A stretch of DNA of 14,910 nucleotides from contig NZ_BAAADA010000012.1 of NCBI RefSeq assembly GCF_039522005.1, positions 1 through 14,910 on the forward strand, in the 5' to 3' direction. Both the position numbers and the translations under genes were made by a program. The notes under the pieces are model-generated. The model did no database searches. It saw only the letters and a program-made list of their open reading frames with translations, and was not told where the DNA came from. The DNA is from Alkalibacterium indicireducens. Its GTDB lineage: Bacteria > Bacillota > Bacilli > Lactobacillales > Carnobacteriaceae_A. Of the stretch, positions 5,792 through 13,434 are shown one piece after another (position 1 is the stretch's first letter; the number at the start of each line of letters is the position of its first letter).

Positions 5792-7399
5792 TTAAGCAAG
5801 CCAGTACATATAACCAACTATACCGATAAAAAACATGACAAGTGCAGTTATCATCGCATTGAAGGACAATTCGACATAACCGAATTTTGTAAATAAGTCC
5901 CGTTCCCTGACCCATCCTCTATAGAGGGCAAAGGCAGCGAGAACCAGGAGCAAGTAGATTAATGATTTTTCCAGATATTCACCTGGGTAAATCGTAAAGT
6001 CGAATCCGTAAAGGAACTGTAAGAAGGTATTGCCGAACAGCCCCGTCAGAAGTGTGAGTACCCCGAAGACAAAAGTTGTCCATTGTGGAATATCGTGGGT
6101 ACTGTCCTTTTCCCTGACACTGTCAGGTTGAGTATTTTCGCCGAACAGCATGGCTGCGAATTTCATACTGTACAGCAAAGTCCCCAGATTGATTAAATTT
6201 AAAAGCAGTTGAATATATGGCGAATCGCTACCATAACTGATCATGTACTTCGAAATGGATCCATTGAAGAGTGGCGCGCCTGTAATACCAAGCAGGCCGA
6301 AGATGATGGCAAAGCCTGTGACCGGCAAAGCCTTCATGACTCCCCTTATTCTGTATATATCCCGAGTCTTGTAATGATTAGACAAGACGCCGACAGAGAG
6401 GAAAAGCACTGTCTTGAACAGAGAGTGTGCAAACATATGATACATGCTCCCCCAGTAGCTGGCTTCGGTGCCGAATGAGAATCCGACAGTCATCAGTCCA
6501 ACCTGAGAGATTGTGGAATAAGCTAACAGAAGCCTCAAATCTTTCTGGGCAACAGCCAGAACGAATCCGACGATGCTGGTTACAAATCCAACAACGAGGA
6601 AAAATGCATTCAGTTCAATGACTTCAGAAAACATTGCAGTGAGGCGAATAAATAAGTACAGTCCCGTAGTCTCGTATACTCCTGATAAAATAGCAGGAAT
6701 GACTGGTGGCGCACTCGGTGTGCCGTAAGCTTTAGGCAGCCAGCTCGAGAGCGGGAACAAAGCAATCTTCAGACTGATCGTTGTCAGTATAAATCCAAAT
6801 GGAAGAATAAGCGAACGCGGATCCTCCACTTCTGTAATGACTTCCTGTATTGCATGAAGGTCCAGGTGACCGAATGTCCGGTAGAGCATCACGACACCAA
6901 AGAGCCAAAAACCTGAACTGATGACACTGACGAACTGGAAGATCATGCCATCATATACTGCCTGCCTGTCTTTGTTGAACATGATAAGGATCGCGACGAC
7001 GACGGTCGACACTTCCAGAAGCACATAAATATTGAATAAGTCCGTGGAGAGAAAGAGTGCAATGATCAGTGACTGAAGAGTTAAGTATAAGAAGCCGAAC
7101 TGAGAATTAAAGTAATCCCCAGGACAGGCATAAATCAGCAGGCCTAAGAACAACAAAGTCGTCAGCCAGACTAATACGATGGATATCCGGTCTGCATAAA
7201 GTGTGATAGAAAAGGCGCGAGGATAGCCGCCAAGATTGTCCATTATGGTGCCCTGAGTACGCACGAGATAAAACAGATAGGTTGCGTATACTGTGATTCC
7301 AAGCTGTGATCCGACGATCAGTTTTCTGGAATCACTATGGATAAACCCTACATTTATAACTGCGATAACAATCGGTACGATAATAAGCCAATATAGCAT
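5792..7399 (-). CDS. MrpD/MnhD-like antiporter subunit, second, divergent copy (D2)
   Basis: A 535-residue NuoL/M/N-MrpD superfamily protein that aligns without gaps to D1 and D3 over about 420 residues. It keeps Glu129, Lys211, Lys223, His325/Lys329 and Lys413. It differs where D1 and D3 agree: His225 of LPKAHG is Tyr, Lys244 is Thr, and Ile243 is Glu (YETTG in place of YIKSG or FIKTG). Over residues 201-250 it shares 33 of 50 positions with D3 and 30 of 50 with D1. These changes sit where superfamily members place the residues linking proton half-channels, so altered coupling or ion use is possible; this is inference. ATG start with a GGAGTGACAGG ribosome binding site, 43 bases after D1. 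The frame is intact with no sign of decay. Confidence 0.9.
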   Translation of the reverse strand: MLYWLIIVPIVIAVINVGFIHSDSRKLIVGSQLGITVYATYLFYLVRTQGTIMDNLGGYPRAFSITLYADRISIVLVWLTTLLFLGLLIYACPGDYFNSQFGFLYLTLQSLIIALFLSTDLFNIYVLLEVSTVVVAILIMFNKDRQAVYDGMIFQFVSVISSGFWLFGVVMLYRTFGHLDLHAIQEVITEVEDPRSLILPFGFILTTISLKIALFPLSSWLPKAYGTPSAPPVIPAILSGVYETTGLYLFIRLTAMFSEVIELNAFFLVVGFVTSIVGFVLAVAQKDLRLLLAYSTISQVGLMTVGFSFGTEASYWGSMYHMFAHSLFKTVLFLSVGVLSNHYKTRDIYRIRGVMKALPVTGFAIIFGLLGITGAPLFNGSISKYMISYGSDSPYIQLLLNLINLGTLLYSMKFAAMLFGENTQPDSVREKDSTHDIPQWTTFVFGVLTLLTGLFGNTFLQFLYGFDFTIYPGEYLEKSLIYLLLVLAAFALYRGWVRERDLFTKFGYVELSFNAMITALVMFFIGIVGYMYWLA

Positions 7400-7442
7400 C
7401 CTGTCACTCCGTTTCTATCAAAATTTATGAGACCGAGCCTAT

Positions 7443-9038
7443 TTACAATATTAAAGACAGATAGACAATTAGAACAATGAAGTAACCGACCATAGATGTA
7501 ATGATCCCGTTAAAAGTCAGTTCTAGATGTCCAATTCGAGTGATGAGTCCCCCGTGTTTAATGATCCCGTTGTAGAATGCAACCCCTGCAACGATCATCA
7601 GCACATAGACCATCCCTTTTTGAATGTATTCGTCAACGTTCACGTGTACTTCATAGTTGAAGAAAAACTGAGTCAGTCCTTCCCCGAATATTCCAGTTAA
7701 GAATGAAGCAATACCCATAACGACACAGGCAGTCGACGCATAGAAGTCTGACTTGGCTGTCCCCTTCTTAGGGCTTTTTCCGAAAAGCATAGTTGCATAC
7801 TTAACAAAGGACATCGTTGTTCCCAAGTTGATGATGTTCAAAAGCAAAGTAACGGTATAGTCATACGTTCCGTGTGCAATCATATACTTTGAAATACTTC
7901 CGTTAAAGAATGGTGCTCCAGTAATACCTAGTATTGCTAATGTCGTTGCGACCGCTACCCAGGGCATCCGTCTGAACAGCCCTCTTATCTTGTAGACATT
8001 TCGGGTGCCGTATTCTTCGTAAATCATTCCTGCAGTCAGGAATAAGGTAGATTTGAATATAGCGTGGTTGAAGATGTGGTAGAGCGCACCCCAGAAAGCA
8101 CTTTCTGAAGCCATATTTATCCCCATCATGATCAGACCGACCTGTGAAACGGTATGGTAAGCCAGGATCAGTTTGATGTCTTTCTGACCCAGAGCCATGA
8201 TGAATCCGATCAAAGAGGTCAGGAATCCGATCCAGAAGAAAAAGACATGCATGTCAATCACTGGATTGAACATTTCGTTGAAACGGATGAACATGTATAC
8301 CCCACTCTTGATGTACAGGCCACTCAAAACGGCTGATACAACAGGTGGCGCACTGGGTGTTCCATGGGCTTTCGGCAGCCAGCTGAATAATGGCGTTACT
8401 GCTGTTTTAAGTGAAACAGTCACCATCATCATCCCGTAAGGCAGAACCACTGCTCTCGGGCTTTCAAGCATGGACATGGCCTCTTTTAAGGCACGAATAT
8501 CCAAAAGTCCGAATGTACGGTAAAGCATACCGATCCCGAAGAGAAGAAAAGCTGAGCCGATGACATTGACAAAGAAATAGATCATGCCATCATATATTGC
8601 CTGCTTTTCTTTATTGATCATGATCAGGATGGATACGACAACTGTAGAGACTTCAAGGAAAACAAAGATGTTGAACAAGTCACTAGACAGGAACAAGCCC
8701 ATCATCAGACCTTGAAGGACCATGAACAGGAAGTAGAATCTCGGTCTGAAATACTTCTCTCTCGTAGCATAGACTAGAAATGCAATATAAAACACTGCCG
8801 TCATCAGGACCATAAAGATTGAGATCGAATCAGCGTACAGACTTAAAGCCAGGCCGTCAGTATGGCCGCCAACGTTCCAGACTATCGGTCCAGTCTCTTT
8901 AACAGTCATGAAGACATAGAACGCCAGACCGGCATAAATCACTTGGAAAATATATAGAAATAACTTAGCTTCCCTGTTTCTCAGCAGATAAGTAATTGCT
9001 CCAGTTAGAATTGGAGCAAGCACCAATAATCCTAACAA
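7443..9038 (-). CDS. MrpD/MnhD-like antiporter subunit, first copy (D1)
   Basis: A 531-residue NuoL/M/N-MrpD superfamily protein with about 14 membrane segments. Glu129 (LEVSTVV), Lys211 (SLKTAV), Lys223/His225 (LPKAHG), Lys244 (YIKSG), His325/Lys329 (NHAIFKS) and Lys413 (SFVKY) are the expected proton-path residues. It directly follows mrpC: its TTG start at 9038 abuts the mrpC TAA at 9041-9039, with AGGAAG inside the end of mrpC. This C-D adjacency is the conserved Mrp arrangement, so D1 is the best candidate for the orthologue of canonical MrpD. It has no long C-terminal extension of the MrpA kind. The C-terminal 110 residues vary most among the three paralogues. Confidence 0.92.
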   Translation of the reverse strand: MLGLLVLAPILTGAITYLLRNREAKLFLYIFQVIYAGLAFYVFMTVKETGPIVWNVGGHTDGLALSLYADSISIFMVLMTAVFYIAFLVYATREKYFRPRFYFLFMVLQGLMMGLFLSSDLFNIFVFLEVSTVVVSILIMINKEKQAIYDGMIYFFVNVIGSAFLLFGIGMLYRTFGLLDIRALKEAMSMLESPRAVVLPYGMMMVTVSLKTAVTPLFSWLPKAHGTPSAPPVVSAVLSGLYIKSGVYMFIRFNEMFNPVIDMHVFFFWIGFLTSLIGFIMALGQKDIKLILAYHTVSQVGLIMMGINMASESAFWGALYHIFNHAIFKSTLFLTAGMIYEEYGTRNVYKIRGLFRRMPWVAVATTLAILGITGAPFFNGSISKYMIAHGTYDYTVTLLLNIINLGTTMSFVKYATMLFGKSPKKGTAKSDFYASTACVVMGIASFLTGIFGEGLTQFFFNYEVHVNVDEYIQKGMVYVLMIVAGVAFYNGIIKHGGLITRIGHLELTFNGIITSMVGYFIVLIVYLSLIL

Positions 9039-9398
9039 TTAATGTTCACTTCCTGTCTGATTTCTGTTACGCGACCAGTGAGTAATGCCATGCTTTTGTT
9101 TATAGTGCATAAACAAGGTCAAGCCGATCGCTGTAACACCGGTACCGATAACGATGGCTGTGATCATCAAAGCAGAGGGAACGGGATCGACAAATGCAGC
9201 TTCCTGTGCCTGTCCGATTGGGGGCACACTACCATCTGTGTAGTTGATCGTAATGTAAAATAAAAATATACCTGATTCCATGATCGACATGGACATAATG
9301 GTTTTAACAATCATTTTTTTCGTCATTAGACCATACAGTCCGATGAAGAACAAAAGAATGCCGACAATTTCGCCAGTGATAAAATCCAATGGTTTCAT
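9039..9398 (-). CDS. mrpC: Mrp antiporter subunit C (MnhC/MrpC, NuoK-like)
   Basis: Small three-helix membrane subunit, homologous to complex I NuoK and required for Mrp complex assembly. From the ATG at 9398 it has 119 residues, the usual MrpC length, starting MKPLDFITGEIVG. The signature DPVPSALMITAIVIGTG (residues 71-87) matches the conserved DPxPQALxLTAIVI of the family. The second helix carries the NuoK-type glutamate (ESGIF, near residue 41). The frame is open up to a GTG at 9440, which would add 14 basic residues (KFTARSSTIKRKK) but has no ribosome binding site. The ATG at 9398 has only a weak purine-rich stretch, AAAGAAAGAAG, so the start is not certain. It lies 56 bases after mrpB and abuts D1. 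Confidence 0.9.
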   Translation of the reverse strand: MKPLDFITGEIVGILLFFIGLYGLMTKKMIVKTIMSMSIMESGIFLFYITINYTDGSVPPIGQAQEAAFVDPVPSALMITAIVIGTGVTAIGLTLFMHYKQKHGITHWSRNRNQTGSEH

Positions 9399-9454
9399 CT
9401 TCTTTCTTTTAATAGTTGAGGAACGTGCAGTAAATTTCACTTAGATCGACGGAT

Positions 9455-10153
9455 TTATCTTCCTTCGTAGAATACGAATCGGTAAAAGATGATACTCAGT
9501 CCGGAGAATACTTTCAGTCCGATCAGTGAGTTCATGGTTACCATGTAAATCTGATGAGATAATGTCGTGTCTGCAGGCTGCAGCTGCATAAACACATACA
9601 GGACAGGCGTCATGACGATGGACAGGAACAGGAATTTTTCCAGTTTCTCGAGCGTATGCAAGTCCAGGTCAAAGTTTGGATAAACAAGATAACGTGTGAT
9701 CAGAGCCGTTGCCAGAACAGCTCCACCCTGGAATCCTCCACCCGGCGATACATGTCCATTGATGATGATATAAAGTCCGATCAGCAGAACGAATGGATAA
9801 ATGATTCCGACCATTCGGATGACGATTTCTGAGTTGTTCTTTCTATTGAAATCATCTTTTTCAAATTTATACTGTTCAGCATGTTTGTTAGCCCATGAGA
9901 CGTTGATAACCTCCATAACGGAAACCATCAGCATAAGTGCTTCAAACAATGTATCGAATACACGGTAGTTCAAGTATATGGCAGCTACAGAGTTCTGAGC
10001 TCCAGTCTGTGCAAAGAAGTCAGCAGTAAAGTAATCCATCAGAGGTGTATCCAGTTGTTCCGAATGATTCAAGAACAGAAACAGCACCACGGCAGCTCCA
10101 ATAACCGCAAATGCGATACGTACAATATTAAACAGTCTACTCGTCTGGGGCAT
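9455..10153 (-). CDS. mrpB: Fused MbhE-like + MnhB (MrpB) antiporter subunit
   Basis: A 232-residue membrane protein combining two parts. Residues 10-90 contain one N-terminal helix and a second after the motif NSVAAIYLNYRVFDTLFEA (54-72), typical of the MbhE-like segment otherwise found at the C-terminus of MrpA. Residues 108-232 form an MnhB domain with the signature SPGGGFQGGAVLA (136-148) and four helices. In archaeal Mbh operons MbhE and MbhF are separate genes; here they are one protein. It overlaps the preceding A' gene by 17 bases, suggesting translational coupling, and its ATG follows an AGGTGAG ribosome binding site. It forms part of the lateral module that docks to the NuoL/M-like subunits. 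Identification of both domains is by motif. Confidence 0.88.
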   Translation of the reverse strand: MPQTSRLFNIVRIAFAVIGAAVVLFLFLNHSEQLDTPLMDYFTADFFAQTGAQNSVAAIYLNYRVFDTLFEALMLMVSVMEVINVSWANKHAEQYKFEKDDFNRKNNSEIVIRMVGIIYPFVLLIGLYIIINGHVSPGGGFQGGAVLATALITRYLVYPNFDLDLHTLEKLEKFLFLSIVMTPVLYVFMQLQPADTTLSHQIYMVTMNSLIGLKVFSGLSIIFYRFVFYEGR

Positions 10154-10700
10154 CTAAGCTCACCTCATCCCTGAAAATAACACGGATATCTTCAATATCT
10201 TTAATGACGTCATTCAAGTTAGCTACGATATCCTGGAAAACTTGGTCAGTTGTATCACCATAAATATAGGTCAGATCACCTTTACGGTGGATCAGACAGT
10301 CATGTTCGTCCTCGCGCATGACTGTTTCCAGTGTACGGTTTGTATAAGCCAGTTGAGGCTCGATCTCTTCTGTACGCTCCACAAACAGCTCAAGCGGACG
10401 GACGATTGAGTCTCTGATCTCGTTTATCTGATCATCATTGAATGTTTCCACATCTTCATTTACGTAACAAATGTCGTATACTGATACTTTTTTCAAAGCA
10501 ACTAAGTACATGACGGTTGACAGTCCGACCCCTATCGCCGCTTCAGCAAGCGCCACATCGGGTGCATTATAGTGCAGGTAGGCCAGTGCAATCGTCAGTG
10601 AAAAGGCACCAAGATAAATGATCGACCGACGCAAGTTATCAGATAAGACAGAGAAACAGGCTAATACTAGTAATGTCAATAATATAAATGTCTGAAACAT
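10137..10700 (-). CDS. MbhD/DUF4040-like subunit (MrpA C-terminal equivalent) with acidic soluble tail
   Basis: The first 72 residues hold three helices with the motif NAPDVALAEAAIGVGLS (45-61), diagnostic of the MbhD/DUF4040 domain that in canonical Mrp systems forms part of the MrpA C-terminus. As a stand-alone gene it matches the archaeal Mbh arrangement. Residues 75-187 are a hydrophilic, acid-rich tail (for example NEDVETFNDD, 81-90) ending in DAPDE. Stand-alone MbhD proteins are, to my knowledge, much shorter (about 90-100 residues), so this roughly 110-residue cytoplasmic extension is unusual and I do not recognise it. ATG start with AGGAGA just upstream, six bases after mrpG, and 17 bases of overlap with mrpB. 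Confidence 0.82.
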   Translation of the reverse strand: MFQTFILLTLLVLACFSVLSDNLRRSIIYLGAFSLTIALAYLHYNAPDVALAEAAIGVGLSTVMYLVALKKVSVYDICYVNEDVETFNDDQINEIRDSIVRPLELFVERTEEIEPQLAYTNRTLETVMREDEHDCLIHRKGDLTYIYGDTTDQVFQDIVANLNDVIKDIEDIRVIFRDEVSLDAPDE

Positions 10701-10706
10701 TGTCTC

Positions 10707-11012
10707 CTATCTCTCCTTCTTGATTCTGTATCCACTCAAATGGGCTGAACGGGTAATGGCATGAGTAGCGATGGGATTAGTGATTAGATACAAAGCCAGT
10801 ACAATGATAATCCTGCCGCTGAAAAAATCAAAGCCATGCTTGATCATCAGACCGAACAAAATCGTGATGAAGCCAACTGTATCAACTTTAGATGCAACTA
10901 GAGTGCGTGAAAAGTAGTCATTGAAACGGAAAATCCCAAATACGCCCAGTGCCATAAAAATTAGGCCGATAATAATGACTATGTTTGCGATCCATTCTAC
11001 TACTTGCGTCAT
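10707..11012 (-). CDS. mrpG: Mrp antiporter subunit G (MnhG/MrpG)
   Basis: A 101-residue, three-helix membrane subunit. The conserved block ALGVFGIFRFNDYFSRT then LVASKVDTVGF (residues 22-50) matches the family pattern LGxxRxxDxxxRxHAxxKxDTxG. It is an accessory subunit of the multi-subunit cation/proton antiporter. Its ATG shares one base with the TAA stop of mrpF (TAATG), so the two are probably translationally coupled. It is followed by the A' subunit after six bases. The E-F-G order at the head of the operon is as in the Mbh/Mrp modules of archaea. Confidence 0.93.
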   Translation of the reverse strand: MTQVVEWIANIVIIIGLIFMALGVFGIFRFNDYFSRTLVASKVDTVGFITILFGLMIKHGFDFFSGRIIIVLALYLITNPIATHAITRSAHLSGYRIKKER

Positions 11013-11272
11013 TATACATCACCCTTTCTTTCGACGAAGCGTGCAATCATTATCGTTCCAATAAATCCGAGCACACCATAAATGATAGCCACATCGATCA
11101 TATAGGTCCGGTTGATGATGATCCCGATCAGGACAGTTGCAACAATGACCTTGGGTGAAAATAGTGCGAATCCAAGCATGCGGTCCCATATAGTCGGTCC
11201 ATCCAGAACACGGACAAGTCCGAAAACTGACAGGCCGATGATAATGGCTAAAACAGTTGAATCAAAATCCAT
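11012..11272 (-). CDS. mrpF: Mrp antiporter subunit F (MnhF/MrpF)
   Basis: An 86-residue membrane subunit with three helices. It shows the family motifs RVLDGPTIWDRMLGF (residues 21-35) and a later MIDVAIIYGVLGFIGTIMIARF, with the conserved Asp before the third helix. In Mrp complexes MrpF sits beside MrpA and MrpG in the module thought to carry the cation route. ATG start with GAGGAAG about 11 bases upstream, 35 bases after mrpE. It overlaps mrpG by one base. Confidence 0.93.
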   Translation of the reverse strand: MDFDSTVLAIIIGLSVFGLVRVLDGPTIWDRMLGFALFSPKVIVATVLIGIIINRTYMIDVAIIYGVLGFIGTIMIARFVERKGDV

Positions 11273-11307
11273 TTGTTTTTAAACTTCCTCTCTCTTCCTA
11301 ATTTCTT

Positions 11308-11838
11308 TTACGCTTTTCCATCGAGTGTTTCTTCGTAGCGTAACAGTATATCTTCCAGTTTAAGTGGAATGACTACTCTAGGGTCATCATCCACTCCAGG
11401 TGCATTAAGCGCCAGAACCTTCAGTGTACTGCCTTTCTTATCGACAGTAACTGTCCCAGGGGTCAGTGTGATGGAATTGGCTAGTATATCGATCAGCAGT
11501 TCATCTGTAAGTTTAGTCTGACAAGTAATGATCTGAACATCTGCTTTACCGGAAATGATATTAGGAATAACATCGAATCCAGCTAGAAAAATTTCAATAA
11601 TCAGTCGGAATACATATTTAGCCAGAGTACCCAGTCCGATCATGTAAGAGTGCTTATAGTTTCCCTTTAAAAGGAAACGGTCGGTGAATATTACCACTAA
11701 AATCGACATAAAAACACCTGAAAGTGCAACTCCAATCGTGAACTGTTCAAACAAAATAAGCCATACTAACGATAATAGAATAATCACTTCCTTGTTATCG
11801 ACGATGTCTTCCCACAATTCATTCAAATATGTTTTCAA
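11308..11838 (-). CDS. mrpE: Mrp antiporter subunit E (MnhE/MrpE)
   Basis: First gene of the operon, 176 residues, normal for MrpE. Two close helices (about residues 18-56) follow an N-terminal polar stretch. A third segment (MIGLGTLAKYVFRLIIEIFL, near 66-85) leads into a cytoplasmic domain with the family patterns DVIPNIISG, LANSITLTPGTVTVD and the C-terminal LEDILLRYE. The start codon is TTG, placed by the GGGAGG eight bases upstream; in-frame alternatives lack a binding site. The spacer between GGAGG and the start is a run of nine T residues. Transcription probably begins near 11924 from a sigma-A-like promoter. Confidence 0.92.
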   Translation of the reverse strand: MKTYLNELWEDIVDNKEVIILLSLVWLILFEQFTIGVALSGVFMSILVVIFTDRFLLKGNYKHSYMIGLGTLAKYVFRLIIEIFLAGFDVIPNIISGKADVQIITCQTKLTDELLIDILANSITLTPGTVTVDKKGSTLKVLALNAPGVDDDPRVVIPLKLEDILLRYEETLDGKA

Positions 11839-11891
11839 AAAAAAACCTCCCTTCCGACGTGAGTAGATGACAGTCTATCTCTAAGTAAGTC

Positions 11892-11913
11892 GATGGGCGG
11901 GTAAAATCCCATC
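11892..11913 (-). promoter_or_regulatory. Small hairpin in the Mrp operon leader
   Basis: GATGGG pairs with CCCATC around a ten-base loop shortly after the predicted transcription start. The leader is only about 85 bases long. A regulatory role is speculative; I could not match it to any known riboswitch class. Confidence 0.25.
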
Positions 11914-11930
11914 TTTTCGGCTGTACTTCG

Positions 11931-11958
11931 ATTGTAGCATGTTTCAAATCATATGCAA
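11931..11958 (-). promoter_or_regulatory. Putative sigma-A promoter of the Mrp operon
   Basis: On the minus strand TTGCAT (11958-11953) and TACAAT (11936-11931) are separated by 16 bases, close to the housekeeping consensus. This is the best promoter-like match upstream of mrpE, about 95 bases before its TTG. The 366 bases between mrpE and the synthase gene otherwise hold a leader hairpin, an A/T-rich stretch and the terminator at 12135-12181. Confidence 0.5.
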
Positions 11959-12134
11959 TGGATTTTTTATAAAACACCGCTACACGTCTGAATGAAAACG
12001 ATTTTATTTTCCATCTACTTCGATCATTATTCATATTTTCTAATTATTTAACAGTCTAACAAATTGATCGTTCACTTTACATTGATATCTGAGCATTTTT
12101 GCCTGACGTTTATATCTTGCAGCTGAACGGCAAT

Positions 12135-12181
12135 AAACCATCCGAATAGGCTCTTACCTTATCCGGATGGTTTAATTTTTT
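12135..12181. terminator. Hairpin terminator downstream of the pseudouridine synthase gene
   Basis: AAACCATCCG (12135-12144) and CGGATGGTTT (12164-12173) form a ten-pair stem. A T-run (TTTTTT, 12176-12181) follows on the plus strand. On the minus strand only TTTATT follows. Because both flanking genes are on the minus strand, it most likely ends the synthase transcript, although its better U-tract points the other way. Confidence 0.6.
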
Positions 12182-12204
12182 CAGATTTTTATAGACAAAT
12201 CTCT

Positions 12205-13164
12205 TTACTTCACTCGTTTAAGGAAACTTTTTGGTACTTCTGACGTATAGCGCACTAGTTTATTTGTTCCTGGATGAACGAGAACAAGGGTCGTTGCGTG
12301 CAGGCCAAGACGCTTAAGGGGATTAGTTTCTGCCCCATACATCTTGTCTCCGGCAATCGGGTGACCCATCTCTTTCAGGTGCACACGAATCTGATGTTTA
12401 CGACCTGTCTCCAGTTCAACTTCAAGCAAAGAGTAGTTCTCGTTACCCAGAACTTTCCGGAAGTGGGTAACCGCCCGTTTTCCTCCATTGTCTTCCAAGT
12501 TGGAGTACATCTTGATCCCTTTACTTTCAGACAGCCATGATGCATACTCCCCCTGCTCTTCTTTAACGTCTCCTTCGACCAGTGCTGTATAGATACGTTC
12601 CTTGACTGTATTCTTCCAGTCTTTCTGAAGCGCCTCTTTTATTTTTTCCGATTTTGCATAAAGCATGACGCCTGATGTATCTCGGTCCAGACGGTGCACG
12701 ACAAAAATCTTGTTATCGGGGTGTTCCTTCTTCACATAGTCACTCAACTGATGGTAGGCAGTCGGTTCTGTCGGGTCGTCTGAAGAAATTGAAAGCATGC
12801 CCGCTTCCTTGTTGATGACAATCAGATCCTGATCTTCATGCAGAATGGATACACCCATTAATTCAGAACGTTTTTTGGATTCCTGATTGCTCATGATATT
12901 GACTGTGTCACCTGGTTTCAGCGGATAGTTATGCTTAGTGGTCTCTTCTCCGTTCACCGACACCTGACCTCTAGTCAGTATAGATTTGACCGCATTCCGG
13001 CTTTTGTTTGTGATGACGGTCAACAAATATGGCAGCAGAGTTGTCTCTTCTTCCACTGTATAGTTCGTGGTTCCCTTTTTATTGACCTGTTTTGTTCCTT
13101 TACGGACCACATCAGACTTTTTCTTGGGCTGATTTTTATGCTTATTGTTTCTATTCTTACTCAT
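12205..13164 (-). CDS. RluA/RluD-family RNA pseudouridine synthase
   Basis: Converts uridine to pseudouridine in rRNA or tRNA; the exact site cannot be told from sequence. Its 319 residues comprise a lysine-rich N-terminal tail (1-33), an S4 RNA-binding domain (about 36-92, with SRNAVKSILTRGQVSVNG), and the catalytic domain. The RluA motif HRLDRDTSGVMLYAK (157-171) gives Asp160 as the expected catalytic aspartate. Further conserved blocks are LLEVELETGRKHQIRVHL and GHPIAGDKMYG. S4 plus RluA architecture is standard for RluD-like proteins; the basic tail is somewhat longer than usual. ATG start with AGGAGT nine bases upstream. It is transcribed alone, with its own promoter and terminator candidates. 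Confidence 0.93.
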   Translation of the reverse strand: MSKNRNNKHKNQPKKKSDVVRKGTKQVNKKGTTNYTVEEETTLLPYLLTVITNKSRNAVKSILTRGQVSVNGEETTKHNYPLKPGDTVNIMSNQESKKRSELMGVSILHEDQDLIVINKEAGMLSISSDDPTEPTAYHQLSDYVKKEHPDNKIFVVHRLDRDTSGVMLYAKSEKIKEALQKDWKNTVKERIYTALVEGDVKEEQGEYASWLSESKGIKMYSNLEDNGGKRAVTHFRKVLGNENYSLLEVELETGRKHQIRVHLKEMGHPIAGDKMYGAETNPLKRLGLHATTLVLVHPGTNKLVRYTSEVPKSFLKRVK

Positions 13165-13196
13165 ATACTCACTCCTAAAGTTGTTGACTCCAGTAC

Positions 13197-13205
13197 AGTA
13201 TAACA
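13197..13205 (-). promoter_or_regulatory. Putative extended -10 promoter of the pseudouridine synthase gene
   Basis: The minus strand reads TGTTATACT, an extended -10 (TGnTATACT), 33 bases before the ATG. The -35 is weak, as is common with extended -10 promoters. The 311-base gap between the divergent genes holds this promoter, a TCAGAC/GTCTGA hairpin (13233-13251), and the promoter of the plus-strand gene. Confidence 0.4.
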
Positions 13206-13428
13206 GAAAACAGACTGATTTAGATCAGTGATTCAGACCTGGACAGTCTGAGCTGCATTTAGTTTTGAGAAGTGCCAATTGTATCCAGTAGAAAAATGTC
13301 ATCAGAATCTTCTTGATAATCTTATTTCCAACGTTCTTCCGCATCATTAATCAAAACAGACGTTCTATAGTTGTGCTCAACAATCTAATATCTGTCTAAT
13401 ATATTTAATCACAGTAACTCATTTTTGC

Positions 13429-13434
13429 TATACT
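13429..13434 (+). promoter_or_regulatory. Putative -10 box of the YehS-like gene
   Basis: TATACT lies 42 bases before the ATG at 13476. At 16-18 bases upstream there is only a weak -35 (TTTAAT/TTAATC). Confidence 0.35.

Noticed and set aside
4157..10700. Membrane-bound hydrogenase or complex I operon
   Set aside because: Subunit order is Mbh-like, but no NiFe large or small subunit, no NuoB/C/D/I-like protein and no iron-sulfur motif occurs in the window, so an Mrp-type antiporter is the better call.
11840..11935. Na+/Li+ riboswitch in the Mrp leader
   Set aside because: The predicted leader is only about 85 bases, with one small hairpin. I could not match any known cation riboswitch architecture.
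11819..12034. 71-residue minus-strand open frame upstream of mrpE
   Set aside because: It overlaps the predicted promoter, leader and start of mrpE, has no ribosome binding site, and its sequence resembles no family I know.
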